Shown piece after piece: positions 17,881 to 27,049 of a stretch of 39,558 bases of DNA (position 1 is its first letter; every line of letters begins with the position of its first letter). Where the stretch lies: NCBI GenBank assembly GCA_030587435.1, contig JAUQZC010000055.1, forward strand, positions 1-39,558, given 5' to 3'. The DNA is from Candidatus Baldrarchaeota archaeon. Its GTDB lineage: Archaea > Asgardarchaeota > Baldrarchaeia > Baldrarchaeales > DXJG01. Made by a program: the position numbers and the translations under genes. Under the pieces are notes generated by a model. That model was not told where the DNA came from, did no database searches, and saw only the letters and a program-made list of their open reading frames with translations.

Positions 17881-19014
17881 CTAAACCTCGGCTAAAACTT
17901 CTTTAAACTTCTCAATTACGTATTTTGCATCTTCAATACTCATTTCGGTATAAATTGGTGGACATATCATCCTGCTGCAAACATCTTCAGCCTTCGGGAA
18001 ATCACCTTTCTTTGTGCCTAGGAGTCTTCGATACAGTGGTTGTAGATGTAATGGCGGCCAATATACTTCGCCCCCGCATCTCACTCCCTTCTCCCTGAGC
18101 TTCTGCTTTACAAGATCCCTGTCTATATCCTCGCCAAGAATCACGATATACTTATAGTAGTTGTTAAGAACATTAGGAGGTGTCTCTATGGGTTTTATCC
18201 CGCTAACCCTCTTAAATCCATCATAATAAGCTTTGGCTATCCTATTTCTTCTTTCAATTATTTCAGGTAGTCTTCTTAATTGAACAACGCCTATCGCTGC
18301 GCTAATCTCATCCATCCTCCAATTATAGCCAAGTTCAACTATCGTATTGCCCGTAAAAGCCTCTTTTCCTTGATCTCTCAATATTCTTGCCTTTCCAGCT
18401 ACCTTATCGCTGTTTGTCGTAATTATTCCGCCTTCCCCAGTCGTCATAACTTTGGTTGGGTAGAAACTAAAAGCTCCAACATCTCCGAGTGAACCAGCTG
18501 GCTTATCATCTATCCGCGCCCCATGGGCATGCGCTGCATCTTCTATCAAGAATAGTTTATTATCTGCACAGATCTCCCTGATAGCCTTAATCTCCGGGCA
18601 TACTAGTCCACCTATATGAACTACTATTATGCCTTTGGTCTTACTCGTAATTTTTTCCTCAACATCTTCAATGCCCATGCATAGTGTTTCAGGGTTTATA
18701 TCTGTGAAAACGGGTTTACCGCCAGCGAAGATAACAGTAGCCGCGGTTGCACTGAACGTGTTTGTTGGAACCAGCACCTCATCACCGGGATTTAGCTTCA
18801 TACATCTTAAAGCTATTTCAAGTGCTGCGGTTCCAGAACTAACAGCAATGGCATGCTTTACTTTGCATAACTTTGCAAATTGTTCTTCAAACTCTTTGGT
18901 ACGGGTGTGAAGCGTTAGCATACCTGAAATTAAGATCTCTTCGACGTAATTTTTTATCTTCTCAACATCTTCCTGCGGAAAATATGGCTTTACTGGGGGG
19001 ATGTTTTTAACCAT
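17881..19014 (-). CDS. DegT/DnrJ/EryC1/StrS-family sugar aminotransferase
   Basis: 377 residues, PLP-dependent fold type I: SSGTAALEIAL near 59-69 binds the phosphate, EDAAHAHGA (158-166) holds the PLP-contacting Asp, and FSFYPTKVMTTGEGG carries the Schiff-base Lys188. LRDQGK and NWRMDEISAAIG are family motifs. Such enzymes transfer an amino group from glutamate to a keto-sugar nucleotide. Length is normal. A perfect ribosome binding site sits 6 nt before the ATG. It heads a pair with the epimerase at 16,987-17,877, which could provide or process its keto-sugar. Confidence 0.9.
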   Translation of the reverse strand: MVKNIPPVKPYFPQEDVEKIKNYVEEILISGMLTLHTRTKEFEEQFAKLCKVKHAIAVSSGTAALEIALRCMKLNPGDEVLVPTNTFSATAATVIFAGGKPVFTDINPETLCMGIEDVEEKITSKTKGIIVVHIGGLVCPEIKAIREICADNKLFLIEDAAHAHGARIDDKPAGSLGDVGAFSFYPTKVMTTGEGGIITTNSDKVAGKARILRDQGKEAFTGNTIVELGYNWRMDEISAAIGVVQLRRLPEIIERRNRIAKAYYDGFKRVSGIKPIETPPNVLNNYYKYIVILGEDIDRDLVKQKLREKGVRCGGEVYWPPLHLQPLYRRLLGTKKGDFPKAEDVCSRMICPPIYTEMSIEDAKYVIEKFKEVLAEV

Positions 19015-19020
19015 ATATAA

Positions 19021-19030
19021 TTACACCTCC
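19021..19030 (-). promoter_or_regulatory. Strong ribosome binding site of the aminotransferase gene
   Basis: GGAGGTGTAA on the minus strand, 6 nt before ATG 19,014. It is complementary to the archaeal 16S rRNA tail and is the best such site in the window. Confidence 0.75.
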
Positions 19031-19223
19031 TAGCAATGGTAGGACGATACTTAGTAAAGTCTAACAAAATTAGTGCGCTAGATTCTGTTAACTCGTCCTT
19101 TATAAGATCCCTATTCTCTGATTGATATTATTAACAGGTAGTTCCTAAGATTTTTAATAGCTTATAAGCACAAAAGGAGACTAGTGCAAACATAGCGTTT
19201 TTGGTTTTAAATCGTTTCCTGTT

Positions 19224-20759
19224 TTATTTTTTTAAATGAATAATTTTTCTCTTAATAACTTTATGATCGACATTTTTTAAGTATTTTATGCTCCTTTGAA
19301 AGGGCTCGCTTGTATCTTTAAAGATATCTTTTAGCACTTTTCCGTCCATGTAGGTAGGAATAGGCATGCCTAATAGATGTAATAACGTAGGAGCTATATC
19401 CCAAGTCTTTATACTATTATTGACTCTTAATTTTTTAATATTTCGACCATAAATTGCAAATATTCCTTCAACATCATGGTCGCCCGTTAATAATCTCTCT
19501 GAAGCTGATCCAAAACCGAAAATGTTGTTATTTATGCGAGTTGAGATAATATATTCTCCCTCGGGATAAACGTAAAGTGCGGGAGAACGGTAGCTGTAGG
19601 GGCCCCACACTACATCCTTACTATAATAAACTCTTGAAATAACTCTATTATCTTCATCTTTGATGTTTTCAATCATCTTTGTAATGTTTTTTAGAATGGT
19701 TGCATTGTTAGAATTTAAATATATGCCTCTATATCCATAAGCAAACGCTATGCTATTAGCATAATCTATGAGAGCAGCATCAAGTTCGGATGCTGGAGGT
19801 AGCATCTCGATTCGAATAGGTAAAAATCTAATTAGTATATCGAAAAGACCAAGAAGATTACTTCTTTCTAACATATCAGCAATTTTTTCTCGCGTTAAAT
19901 GCATGGATATGCATAGTCTACGTATGATGCTTTTTTTGACACGTAGCAATCCTTTATTGTAGAGATATGTATTTATATAAAAATACTTTTTCACGCTCCT
20001 AAAACCATGATCTGAAACTAAAATTACTGTGGCATTTGGCGCCACATCCAATATTCTATGAATTTGCTTATCTAAGTTAACATAATATGATCTTAAGAGT
20101 TCTTTATTATCCCAGTAATAATGTTGCAATCTATCTGATGATACGTATATAATAGACGCAATATCCCACTCGTAGTTACTCATCAAGTAAAGAAAGGTCT
20201 TGGTAAGCTTTACGTCAAATTCAGTCGCCAAACTACATGCTTTTGCTTCTTTGCCCTTTCTAACGGCATCATAGAACTCTTTATTTAATTCGAATAAATA
20301 TCCATTAGCCGCGCTATTTATTTCTGTTAACTTATCTTTAGGCCAGACATAGTTTTTTGATCCAGGAGGAGTCAATAATCCAGTAGTCATTATTCCATTT
20401 ACTTTTTCCGGCGGATAAGTAACAGGGTCATTAATTACGATGCATTTTAAATCGTATAAGTTAGTTAGAGACCAAATAGTGTGTACTCCCCTCATTTTCC
20501 TATGTGGAAGATGAAAGGAACCGTCTTCCTCCCTTATGCTAAAGTCCGTTATACCGTGTTTTCCGGGGTTAACGCCAGTAAATATGCTTGTCCAAGCTGG
20601 AGGAGTATTTGGCGGAACCGTTGACTCAAGTGTTCCATATGCACCTTCGGATACAAATAGTTCAAAAGTAGGTAGTTTTCCATCTTCTATTAACGGGTTA
20701 ATGATTTTCCACGTAGCACCATCAACCCCTATCAAAATTAGCTTTTCTTTCGGTTTCAT
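19224..20759 (-). CDS. Alkaline-phosphatase-superfamily phosphodiesterase/phosphotransferase
   Basis: About 511 residues, PF01663-like fold, paralogue of the protein at 14,261-15,793. All expected ligands are visible: LIGVDGATW (Asp), PPNTPPAWTSIFTGVNPGKH (nucleophile Thr), SSDRLQHYYWD (Asp and His), LVSDHGFRS (Asp and His) and TGDHDVEGIFAIYG (last His). PGKHGITDF is intact. It should hydrolyse or transfer phosphoester groups. No signal peptide or membrane segment is evident. ATG 20759 is chosen over 20780 because GGGAG lies just upstream. Its product ends 9 nt after the next GT4 gene begins to close, so it is co-transcribed with it. In glycan loci such proteins are often thought to decorate glycans, but that is inference. 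Confidence 0.82.
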   Translation of the reverse strand: MKPKEKLILIGVDGATWKIINPLIEDGKLPTFELFVSEGAYGTLESTVPPNTPPAWTSIFTGVNPGKHGITDFSIREEDGSFHLPHRKMRGVHTIWSLTNLYDLKCIVINDPVTYPPEKVNGIMTTGLLTPPGSKNYVWPKDKLTEINSAANGYLFELNKEFYDAVRKGKEAKACSLATEFDVKLTKTFLYLMSNYEWDIASIIYVSSDRLQHYYWDNKELLRSYYVNLDKQIHRILDVAPNATVILVSDHGFRSVKKYFYINTYLYNKGLLRVKKSIIRRLCISMHLTREKIADMLERSNLLGLFDILIRFLPIRIEMLPPASELDAALIDYANSIAFAYGYRGIYLNSNNATILKNITKMIENIKDEDNRVISRVYYSKDVVWGPYSYRSPALYVYPEGEYIISTRINNNIFGFGSASERLLTGDHDVEGIFAIYGRNIKKLRVNNSIKTWDIAPTLLHLLGMPIPTYMDGKVLKDIFKDTSEPFQRSIKYLKNVDHKVIKRKIIHLKK

Positions 20760-20788
20760 GTTTCTCCCTTCAGGCATCAAAATAGTAA

Positions 20789-21847
20789 TTACTTGTTATT
20801 AGGGAAAAAGAGTTGTTTAAAGATACGCTTCCATGCCTCAGCTACGCTTTTTTCATTAAATTTTTCTTTTATGAATAATGCAGATCTTTCGCTAACCTTT
20901 TCTAACAATGCATTGTGGTTCTTCATTAACTCCACCACTCTTTTAGCTATCTCTTGTGGATGGTTACTTTTCAATAGAAATCCATTCTCGCCATCATAAA
21001 TGATATCTGCGATTCCTCCAACTGGTGTTGCAAGAACAGGAACACCACATGCCATTGCCTCTAATATTACAGCAGGTAATCCTTCAGTAAATGACGGAAC
21101 TACAAGCAACCTCATTTGATTATAATAGTAAGTAAGATCACTATGAGATACTCTACCGATCATTTTTACGTTCTTTTCGATATTATATTCCTTAATCATT
21201 CTCTTAAGGGTTTCACGTAGTGGGCCGTCTCCTACTATCAAGAATGTTATATTTTTTATTTCCTTGAGAATGTAAGGTATTGCTTCTATAAGGAGATGAG
21301 GACCTTTACACTTTCGAAGTGCCCCAACGTACCCTATGCACATTTCTCTACTTTTATATGGCTTCATTACGTAGAATTTTCCTATTAGATTATTTGGATA
21401 ATCTGGAGCAATCGATACTTTATCCAAGTATGGTTGTAAACCTATCCACTTCACCATGCTTTTTGAAAGAACTATTATTTTATCGGATAAATTATGACAG
21501 ATAAATTCTTGTATTCTTCTAAAATAGGCTTTTAATTTAGATATATGATTTAAACTATCATAAAATCCTGCCTTAAAATATGACCCGCCAATGAAGAGAA
21601 GAAGCTTCTTTCTAAGAAGTTTGGTCATCAGGCATGTTAGAGGCATATAGCCTTGATATATTAAAACAGCTTTGAAGTTATGTTTCTTATATGCCCTAAG
21701 AAGATTAAAGGATGTTAAAATCTCCATAAGTAAGTAACCTACTAGCTTAGATGATTCACGATAACTCCAACTTAACAAAAGAATTCTTTTTAAGCCAATG
21801 ATTCCATTAAGGATGTTAAGTAATCCTTGAAACGCAGGATAACTCAC
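20789..21847 (-). CDS. Family 4 glycosyltransferase with doubtful 5' end
   Basis: The 352-residue frame holds a GT-B fold: KIIVLSKSMVKWIG in the middle, IGYVGALRKCKGPHLLIEAI, LIVGDGPLRETL, and the donor-site motif SFTEGLPAVILEAMACGVPV with the E-x7-E pair. The first possible start codon is GTG 21847, but in frame upstream the codons still read SICILAGDVSYPAFQG, which looks like the first beta-strand of a GT-B protein. No ATG, GTG or TTG precedes them before a TGA near 21,953. So the true start is a rare codon, or the 5' end has mutated. The catalytic part is complete. Confidence 0.8.
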   Translation of the reverse strand: MSYPAFQGLLNILNGIIGLKRILLLSWSYRESSKLVGYLLMEILTSFNLLRAYKKHNFKAVLIYQGYMPLTCLMTKLLRKKLLLFIGGSYFKAGFYDSLNHISKLKAYFRRIQEFICHNLSDKIIVLSKSMVKWIGLQPYLDKVSIAPDYPNNLIGKFYVMKPYKSREMCIGYVGALRKCKGPHLLIEAIPYILKEIKNITFLIVGDGPLRETLKRMIKEYNIEKNVKMIGRVSHSDLTYYYNQMRLLVVPSFTEGLPAVILEAMACGVPVLATPVGGIADIIYDGENGFLLKSNHPQEIAKRVVELMKNHNALLEKVSERSALFIKEKFNEKSVAEAWKRIFKQLFFPNNK

Positions 21848-21966
21848 ATCACCTGCTAATATGCAAATACTTTTTGTGCGATATGTTCCCTTCCTTTTGC
21901 TACTAACAAATATATTAGCACATGTTCTAGGAATATATATTTCGATACTAGGTCACCTTCTTTCTG

Positions 21967-23103
21967 CTAACCTTTTACGCTTTCTTCATAAAGTTTCAAG
22001 AGTTTTAGTATTGAAAGTTTCATATTAAATTCTTTTTCTATCATTTTCCGACCAGCTGCCCCCATTTCTTGTGCTTTTTCTGGATTGCTGAGCAAATCCA
22101 TTATACGTTGCGCGGTTTCTGCATAGTCATGGAGAGGAACAAGATAGCCATTTACTCCATTAATAACTATTTCTGGTACACCGCCAACCCTTGAGGCCAC
22201 TACTGGTTTTCCTGCAGCCATACATTCCATAATGTATGATGGTAGTTGCTCTACAAGCGATGTAGAGACGCAAATATCGGCTATATTGCTCAGTACGTAG
22301 GGTATGTGATAATTGCTTATCCATCCAGTAAAAACTACGTGCCTAGCTATTCCAAGCTTCTCGGTTAGATTTTTAAGAGAATTTGTGAGAGGCCCTTTAC
22401 CTCCGACAACAAAGGTTGCATCGAACTTCTTCAAGATCGTTGAAGCTGCCATTAAATAATATGGGAAACCCTTGTGATGAAAATGACTCGCAGCATAGAA
22501 GATAACGGGTTTGGTTACGTCTTCTAGGTTATAATCTTCTAAGTTTATTTTAACTTTCTTAGCCTTGTCGAACCATTCTAAGTCGGGAGCGAATAATGGT
22601 ATGACGCATATTTTTGAGGGGTTAATTCCCCATTTTATCAACCTTTCTCTTGTATAATTGCATAAAGCTATACACTTATCGTAAAATAAGCTGTACGATA
22701 TACTTGCTATACCCATGCCTATCCTCGATCCTGGAAGTGATCCTATTGTTGCAAGGGTTTTAGGCCTATTATTAAGTATCTGTGTGGCAAGATGGACTTT
22801 TACGCCATGTTTTACACCGCCTGCATGAATAATGTCAAAGTTTCCTTCTCGTCTAAGTATTTTTCTAATGTCTCCGGCGCATCTGATCATGCTCATTATG
22901 TCTGGATCATCTATACCATCGGTTGTGCAGCGTTTTATTCCGTGTCGGTTAAGTTCTTTTGGCAAATTCGCATACTGTTCCTTATTATCCGAAAGGACAA
23001 CGACCTTATTTCCTAATCTTTTTAGGGCTACAGCCAAACGAGTAAAATGAAAAGTAAGACCAATCCCGGATGAAGAACCTATAAGCAGTATATTGTAGCC
23101 CAA
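21967..23103 (-). CDS. Family 4 glycosyltransferase
   Basis: 378 residues, GT-B fold. ILLIGSSSGIGLTFHFTRLA is an N-terminal nucleotide-fold start with a glycine loop. The C-terminal half has VIFYAASHFHHKGFPYYLMA, FVVGGKGPLTNSL and STSLVEQLPSYIMECMAAGK with PVVASRVGG, the donor-binding EX7E region. The only start in frame is a TTG at 23,103 directly after a TGA. Upstream lies the 713-bp gap, where a TATATA stretch sits about 40 nt before the start. It transfers a sugar from a nucleotide donor in the cytosol; acceptor unknown. Confidence 0.88.
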   Translation of the reverse strand: MGYNILLIGSSSGIGLTFHFTRLAVALKRLGNKVVVLSDNKEQYANLPKELNRHGIKRCTTDGIDDPDIMSMIRCAGDIRKILRREGNFDIIHAGGVKHGVKVHLATQILNNRPKTLATIGSLPGSRIGMGIASISYSLFYDKCIALCNYTRERLIKWGINPSKICVIPLFAPDLEWFDKAKKVKINLEDYNLEDVTKPVIFYAASHFHHKGFPYYLMAASTILKKFDATFVVGGKGPLTNSLKNLTEKLGIARHVVFTGWISNYHIPYVLSNIADICVSTSLVEQLPSYIMECMAAGKPVVASRVGGVPEIVINGVNGYLVPLHDYAETAQRIMDLLSNPEKAQEMGAAGRKMIEKEFNMKLSILKLLKLYEESVKG

Positions 23104-23816
23104 GATTCAACACGCATTCAATTTTTAATTTAACACATTCTATATATCTTAGTAGCTGCAGTTCCAAATTTATCGGAAGACTTTTAGCAATACTAAAATT
23201 GGTTTATTATTCTACAAAAAATTTTAGTGGAAAATAACACAAGCACAATATTCAGGTACTTAGGAAAAGTATACCAACCAAGAACCCTTAATGATTTTAA
23301 AGCAGTCCCCCTTTGAGTCAACAGCATTGTAGGAAAATACCGTCTAGGGGTGTTTCAATAAACTGTCTGTTATCTCGAAAATCTAACTACGATTTACAAC
23401 AAAGTCTAAATATATTTTTATTTTTTAAGTAGGACTAAGAACATAAAAAGCAATGTTTGGATCTACACAGACGGCTTCCAGAGTTCATTAATTTTACCGC
23501 CATAAATGGAATATGTCTCAGTTCCTATATGTATAAATATGAACTCTTGACTGGATTCTGTCGATGTTAAATTATCCCGTGAGATTTTGAGTTTATCTTT
23601 CCATGTACATTAAGAAAGATGGCCGTGTTTTGTATCTCATTTCTCTATCTATCAAAAGATTAATTTAAGTTTAAATCCAGATTTTTACAGAGTCTGGACA
23701 TGGAATTCCCCATTATGATTTTTCCAGCCAGGTTTTAAATTATAAAATGAGATGCGCCATTGTTTAGGCCTTAAAGTGTTTAATTTATGCTTTAAATCAA
23801 AACTTTGTGTACGTTG
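23104..23816. other. 713-bp gap with one unassigned ghost fragment
   Basis: No intact gene. On the minus strand about 23,463-23,609 is open for nearly 50 codons and reads WKDKLKISRDNLTSTESSQE then FIFIHIGTETYSIYGGKINE before LWKPSV and a stop. This looks like a real C-terminus, but I do not recognise the family. Just upstream in another frame is MRYKTRPSFLMYMER, possibly the same decayed gene. On the plus strand GGGGTGTTTCAATAAACTG (about 23,346) looks like an insertion-sequence end, but no matching end is found. Confidence 0.3.
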
Positions 23817-25010
23817 TCACTTATTTATAACCTCTTCGTAAACCTTTTCAAGCTCATCTATAATGTTAGTCCAACTGTAGTTTTCAAATACAAACTTCCG
23901 TCCTCTTTTGCCCATTTCTTTTAGCAGACTTTCATCATTTAACATTTTTTTTATGAGTTCTGCAAGTTTGGTAGCATCGCCGTAGTTTACTGAGAAACCA
24001 AAACCACCTTTCTCAACTACATACCTTATGTAATTTGTTTTTGATACTATTACTGGTGTTCCACATGCAGCAGCCTCTAGGGGGACAAGTAAGTATACAT
24101 TAAATTTTTCTGGGCAGACAACAATGGATGAATCTATGAAAGCAGATTTCTTTTCTTGTTCTGTTAGTGGGCCCGTAAATAACACCATGTCAGCTATTTT
24201 AAGAGATTTCACTAGAGACTTCACTTCGTTTAGATATCCATCATCAGGTCCAGCTATTATCAATAAGGTGTTGTTAAACTTTAGTTTCTTAACTAAATAA
24301 GCATAAGCTTTAATTAAAAAATCTACGCCTTTTATTTTATGAATTCTTCCCAAATAGAGGATAATCTTTTTTTCATTATTAATATCATATTTCCTTCTGA
24401 AACTTCCCTTAGTTGGCAGGTCTTTGTACTCTGACAGATCGATGCCATTAGGCAGTATAGCTATTTTATCCTCTGATACACCCATTGCCTTGTACTGTTC
24501 AGCTTCAATCGCAGTTAGTGCTATAACTTTTGATGCGTCTTTAAGAATTCTATATCCAAATAAAATGTCATACAACAGTTTTCGTCCTGTTCGCCCCATT
24601 CGAGCTATTGAACCATGTGCTTGGAGAATATACGGTACTTTATATTTCTTAGCGTATTTATGAACGATTATATTTTGATAGGTTCTATACTCATGAGTAT
24701 GAATGACATCAAACGATTTTAGGTCTGATTGTATTTTCCTAGGTAATTCAGGTGTTATGAAGAGCTTTGAACTCCTAGCAAAAAACATGGATAAGTTTTT
24801 AAAGTAGTAAACTTTCATCCCTTCAATTTCGCTGCTTTTAATGTTAAGTCTGCCCTTTAGATCCTTGGCATCTGAAGTAAAAATAGTGACTTCATGGCCC
24901 CGTTTTATCAACTCTTTTCCAATATTGAATGCAACTTGAACAGAGCCTCCGAAGGCCTGTGCCGGGTAGAAATACGGTATAACAAACAATATTTTCATAT
25001 CTTTTGACAT
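23817..25010 (-). CDS. Family 4 glycosyltransferase
   Basis: 397 residues, full GT-B fold. The N-terminus has FVIPYFYPAQAFGGSVQVAF with the glycine loop and HEVTIFTSDA. The C-terminal half has ILPNGIDLSEYKDLP, ILYLGRIHKIKGVDFLIKAY, LIIAGPDDGYLNEV and the acidic region VPLEAAACGTPVIVSKT. The first acidic residue of the EX7E pair lies at CPEKFNVYLLVPLE. Starts at 25,010 or 24,998 are equally possible. Gene-free sequence on both sides (713 and 263 bp) suggests its own promoter. Donor sugar unknown. Confidence 0.9.
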   Translation of the reverse strand: MSKDMKILFVIPYFYPAQAFGGSVQVAFNIGKELIKRGHEVTIFTSDAKDLKGRLNIKSSEIEGMKVYYFKNLSMFFARSSKLFITPELPRKIQSDLKSFDVIHTHEYRTYQNIIVHKYAKKYKVPYILQAHGSIARMGRTGRKLLYDILFGYRILKDASKVIALTAIEAEQYKAMGVSEDKIAILPNGIDLSEYKDLPTKGSFRRKYDINNEKKIILYLGRIHKIKGVDFLIKAYAYLVKKLKFNNTLLIIAGPDDGYLNEVKSLVKSLKIADMVLFTGPLTEQEKKSAFIDSSIVVCPEKFNVYLLVPLEAAACGTPVIVSKTNYIRYVVEKGGFGFSVNYGDATKLAELIKKMLNDESLLKEMGKRGRKFVFENYSWTNIIDELEKVYEEVINK

Positions 25011-25273
25011 ATACGAACGCCTTAACGCTAATAGTTTATACTTTACTACTTTTCTCGTTAACTCTTACGTGTTGTTAAGTAATTTTCATAGCTGTGATAT
25101 TTACTTCAGATGGATAAATGTTCGCTACTTTGAAAGTTAGTCCGGTAGATTTCTTAGGAATTCCACTATAGTGCTCGTGTTAACTAGTCCTTCCTCTTGA
25201 ATAAAGTTACAATTCTTCCACTTCAGATCACCACTACTTCAATGTCGCATTTATTATTTATACGCAAGTATTG

Positions 25274-26533
25274 TTATATTTCTTTGATCATGTTTAATCT
25301 GTCATGGCTTTCGAATATGTTTCTTATTCTTTCTTTAAATACGTTGTAGGAAAAAAGTTCCATAGCAAGTTCTTGAGCATTTTTTGCCATTTTTTCTCTT
25401 AATTTTGGATTTTCTTTAAGAAACAATATCGCTTCTTTAATTTCATCAGGATTTTCTGGTGAAACGGGTATGCCTGCTTGGTATTTCGAAATGAGTTTGC
25501 TAAGGAAGCCTTCGGTGCAACATATGACTGGTTTGCCGCAACCTAGGTAGTCTAGGAGTTTTATGGGGAAGGAGGCATCTGGGTAAGGACATTTTTTCAT
25601 CGGTAAAATGAAAACATCCGCTTTGTTGAGATATTCGATGAGTGTATGTTTATCTAGTATTTTTTCATCTAGGTACACGTTTTTTAACTGGTTTGTTTTA
25701 ATGTAGGTTTCTATGTAGCTTTTCATTTCTCCTTTTCCTCTTATTACGAAGAGAATATCTTCCTTATCTTTTAGTTTTAAAGCTGCGTTTAATAGGGTTT
25801 TGAAGTCGTAGTTAGGACCGAGGTTTCCAGAGTACATTACTACGAATTTTCTGTTAAAGTCCCCCTTTTCTACGTTCATTGGTTTAATAAAGTCTGAATC
25901 TATTACATTGGGTAGTACTGTAACCTTAGAGGGGCTTACTCCTGTTGAGATTATCATTTTTTTCATGGAATTTGTAAGTGTTATTGTTTGGTCTGCTATT
26001 CTGAAAAAGAAGCCAAGTAATAAGCCTATTATTTTGAATAAGTATCCATTGTCCTTGATGTAACCTGTGTTAACGATTGCTTCGGGCCATATGTCTGTAA
26101 TATCCAATATCAAACGTGTTCTGCGAAGAAGTTTGAACATTATGCCTGGGATGTATGAGAAGAATTTTTGGCTGAAGGCCCATACTACTCTAACTTTTTT
26201 AACTAGGAATATGGCGATGAAAGCTGAAAGAGAGAAGGATAGATATAGTAAAAATCTATTTATAAAGCCTTTATGGGGTAGTGGCAATATAAATGTTCTA
26301 ATTACTTCAATGCCGTTCCACTTTTCTTTGTAAAAAAGTTTTCCTCTATATTTTGCTGGTATTTTTCCGTCTGGGTAATGTGGGAAAGCGGCTATGACGG
26401 TTACTTCGAATTTTTGGCTTTTTAATGCTTTTAAAGCGTTAAGCAGCCTAATTACATCACCAGTTACATCGGGTGGAAAGTACTGTGATATTATACAAAT
26501 ACGACCCTTTTCAGCATGGGTCATGTTCAGCAA
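25274..26533 (-). CDS. Family 4 glycosyltransferase (WbuB-like)
   Basis: 419 residues. ICIISQYFPPDVTGDVIRLL (GT-B start), then VIAAFPHYPDGKIPAKYRGK, a hydrophobic pair of segments near 90-120 (FLLYLSFSLSAFIAIFLV), LILDITDIWPEAIVNTG, VLPNVIDSDF, FVVMYSGNLGPNYDFKTLL, and the acidic ASFPIKLLDYLGCGKPVI. The DIWPEA and HYP motifs are typical of WbuB/WcaI-type enzymes that add N-acetyl amino sugars. The internal hydrophobic region suggests membrane attachment. It is followed 21 bp downstream of the epimerase stub, in the same direction. Confidence 0.88.
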   Translation of the reverse strand: MLNMTHAEKGRICIISQYFPPDVTGDVIRLLNALKALKSQKFEVTVIAAFPHYPDGKIPAKYRGKLFYKEKWNGIEVIRTFILPLPHKGFINRFLLYLSFSLSAFIAIFLVKKVRVVWAFSQKFFSYIPGIMFKLLRRTRLILDITDIWPEAIVNTGYIKDNGYLFKIIGLLLGFFFRIADQTITLTNSMKKMIISTGVSPSKVTVLPNVIDSDFIKPMNVEKGDFNRKFVVMYSGNLGPNYDFKTLLNAALKLKDKEDILFVIRGKGEMKSYIETYIKTNQLKNVYLDEKILDKHTLIEYLNKADVFILPMKKCPYPDASFPIKLLDYLGCGKPVICCTEGFLSKLISKYQAGIPVSPENPDEIKEAILFLKENPKLREKMAKNAQELAMELFSYNVFKERIRNIFESHDRLNMIKEI

Positions 26534-26554
26534 CTCTGTTCCACTATTTTAAGT

Positions 26555-26968
26555 TTAAGTATGTTCCATTAGCAGTTTTTCATCAACGTATCCTTTTCTA
26601 ACATGTGAACTTTCATACCATTTAATGGTTTTTCTTAATCCTTCTTCAAGTGTGAATCTAGGTGTCCAACCAAGTAATTGCTTAGCTCTACTTATGTCTA
26701 AGGCTCTGCTTATAACTCCAACTGGCTTTGAGGTATCAAATATTATTTTCTTCGGTCTCCAACCCATAATATTAAATATTCTCTCTGCCACGTCTTTTAT
26801 TTTATACCTTTTGCCTGTGCCTAGGTTTATTGGTGTACCGTCACTTACCTTTTTTGCTGCAAGTAGTGTTCCCTCGACGATGTCTTCGACGTATGTGAAG
26901 TCTCTTTCCTGTTCGCCGTTCCCCCAAATGACATAGGATCCATTCTCTCGAAAGCCATACTCAATGTC
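26555..26968 (-). pseudogene. C-terminal stub of a nucleotide-sugar epimerase/dehydratase
   Basis: About 137 codons in one open frame without a start, reading YVIWGNGEQERDFTYVEDIV, EGTLLAAKKV, INLGTGKRYKIKDVAERIF, KPVGVISRALDISRAKQLLG and TLEEGLRKTIKWYE. This is the C-terminal substrate-binding half of an extended SDR such as GDP-mannose or UDP-glucose epimerase. The NAD-binding domain, active-site Thr and YxxxK are absent: the frame breaks near 26,970 and only 80 bp separate it from the next gene. The remaining internal ATG could give a 78-residue protein without catalytic residues. It is a 5'-deleted ghost. Confidence 0.85.
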
Positions 26969-27049
26969 TCATAATCTCTTAACGTATGCTCGTTATTCAT
27001 TTATTTAACTCTCCTCAAAATTATTTAAGGCTCATACTTACTTTCTGGT

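Noticed and set aside
23340..23420. Possible insertion-sequence terminal repeat (GGGGTGTTTCAATAAACTG)
   Set aside because: No inverted partner or transposase within the window.
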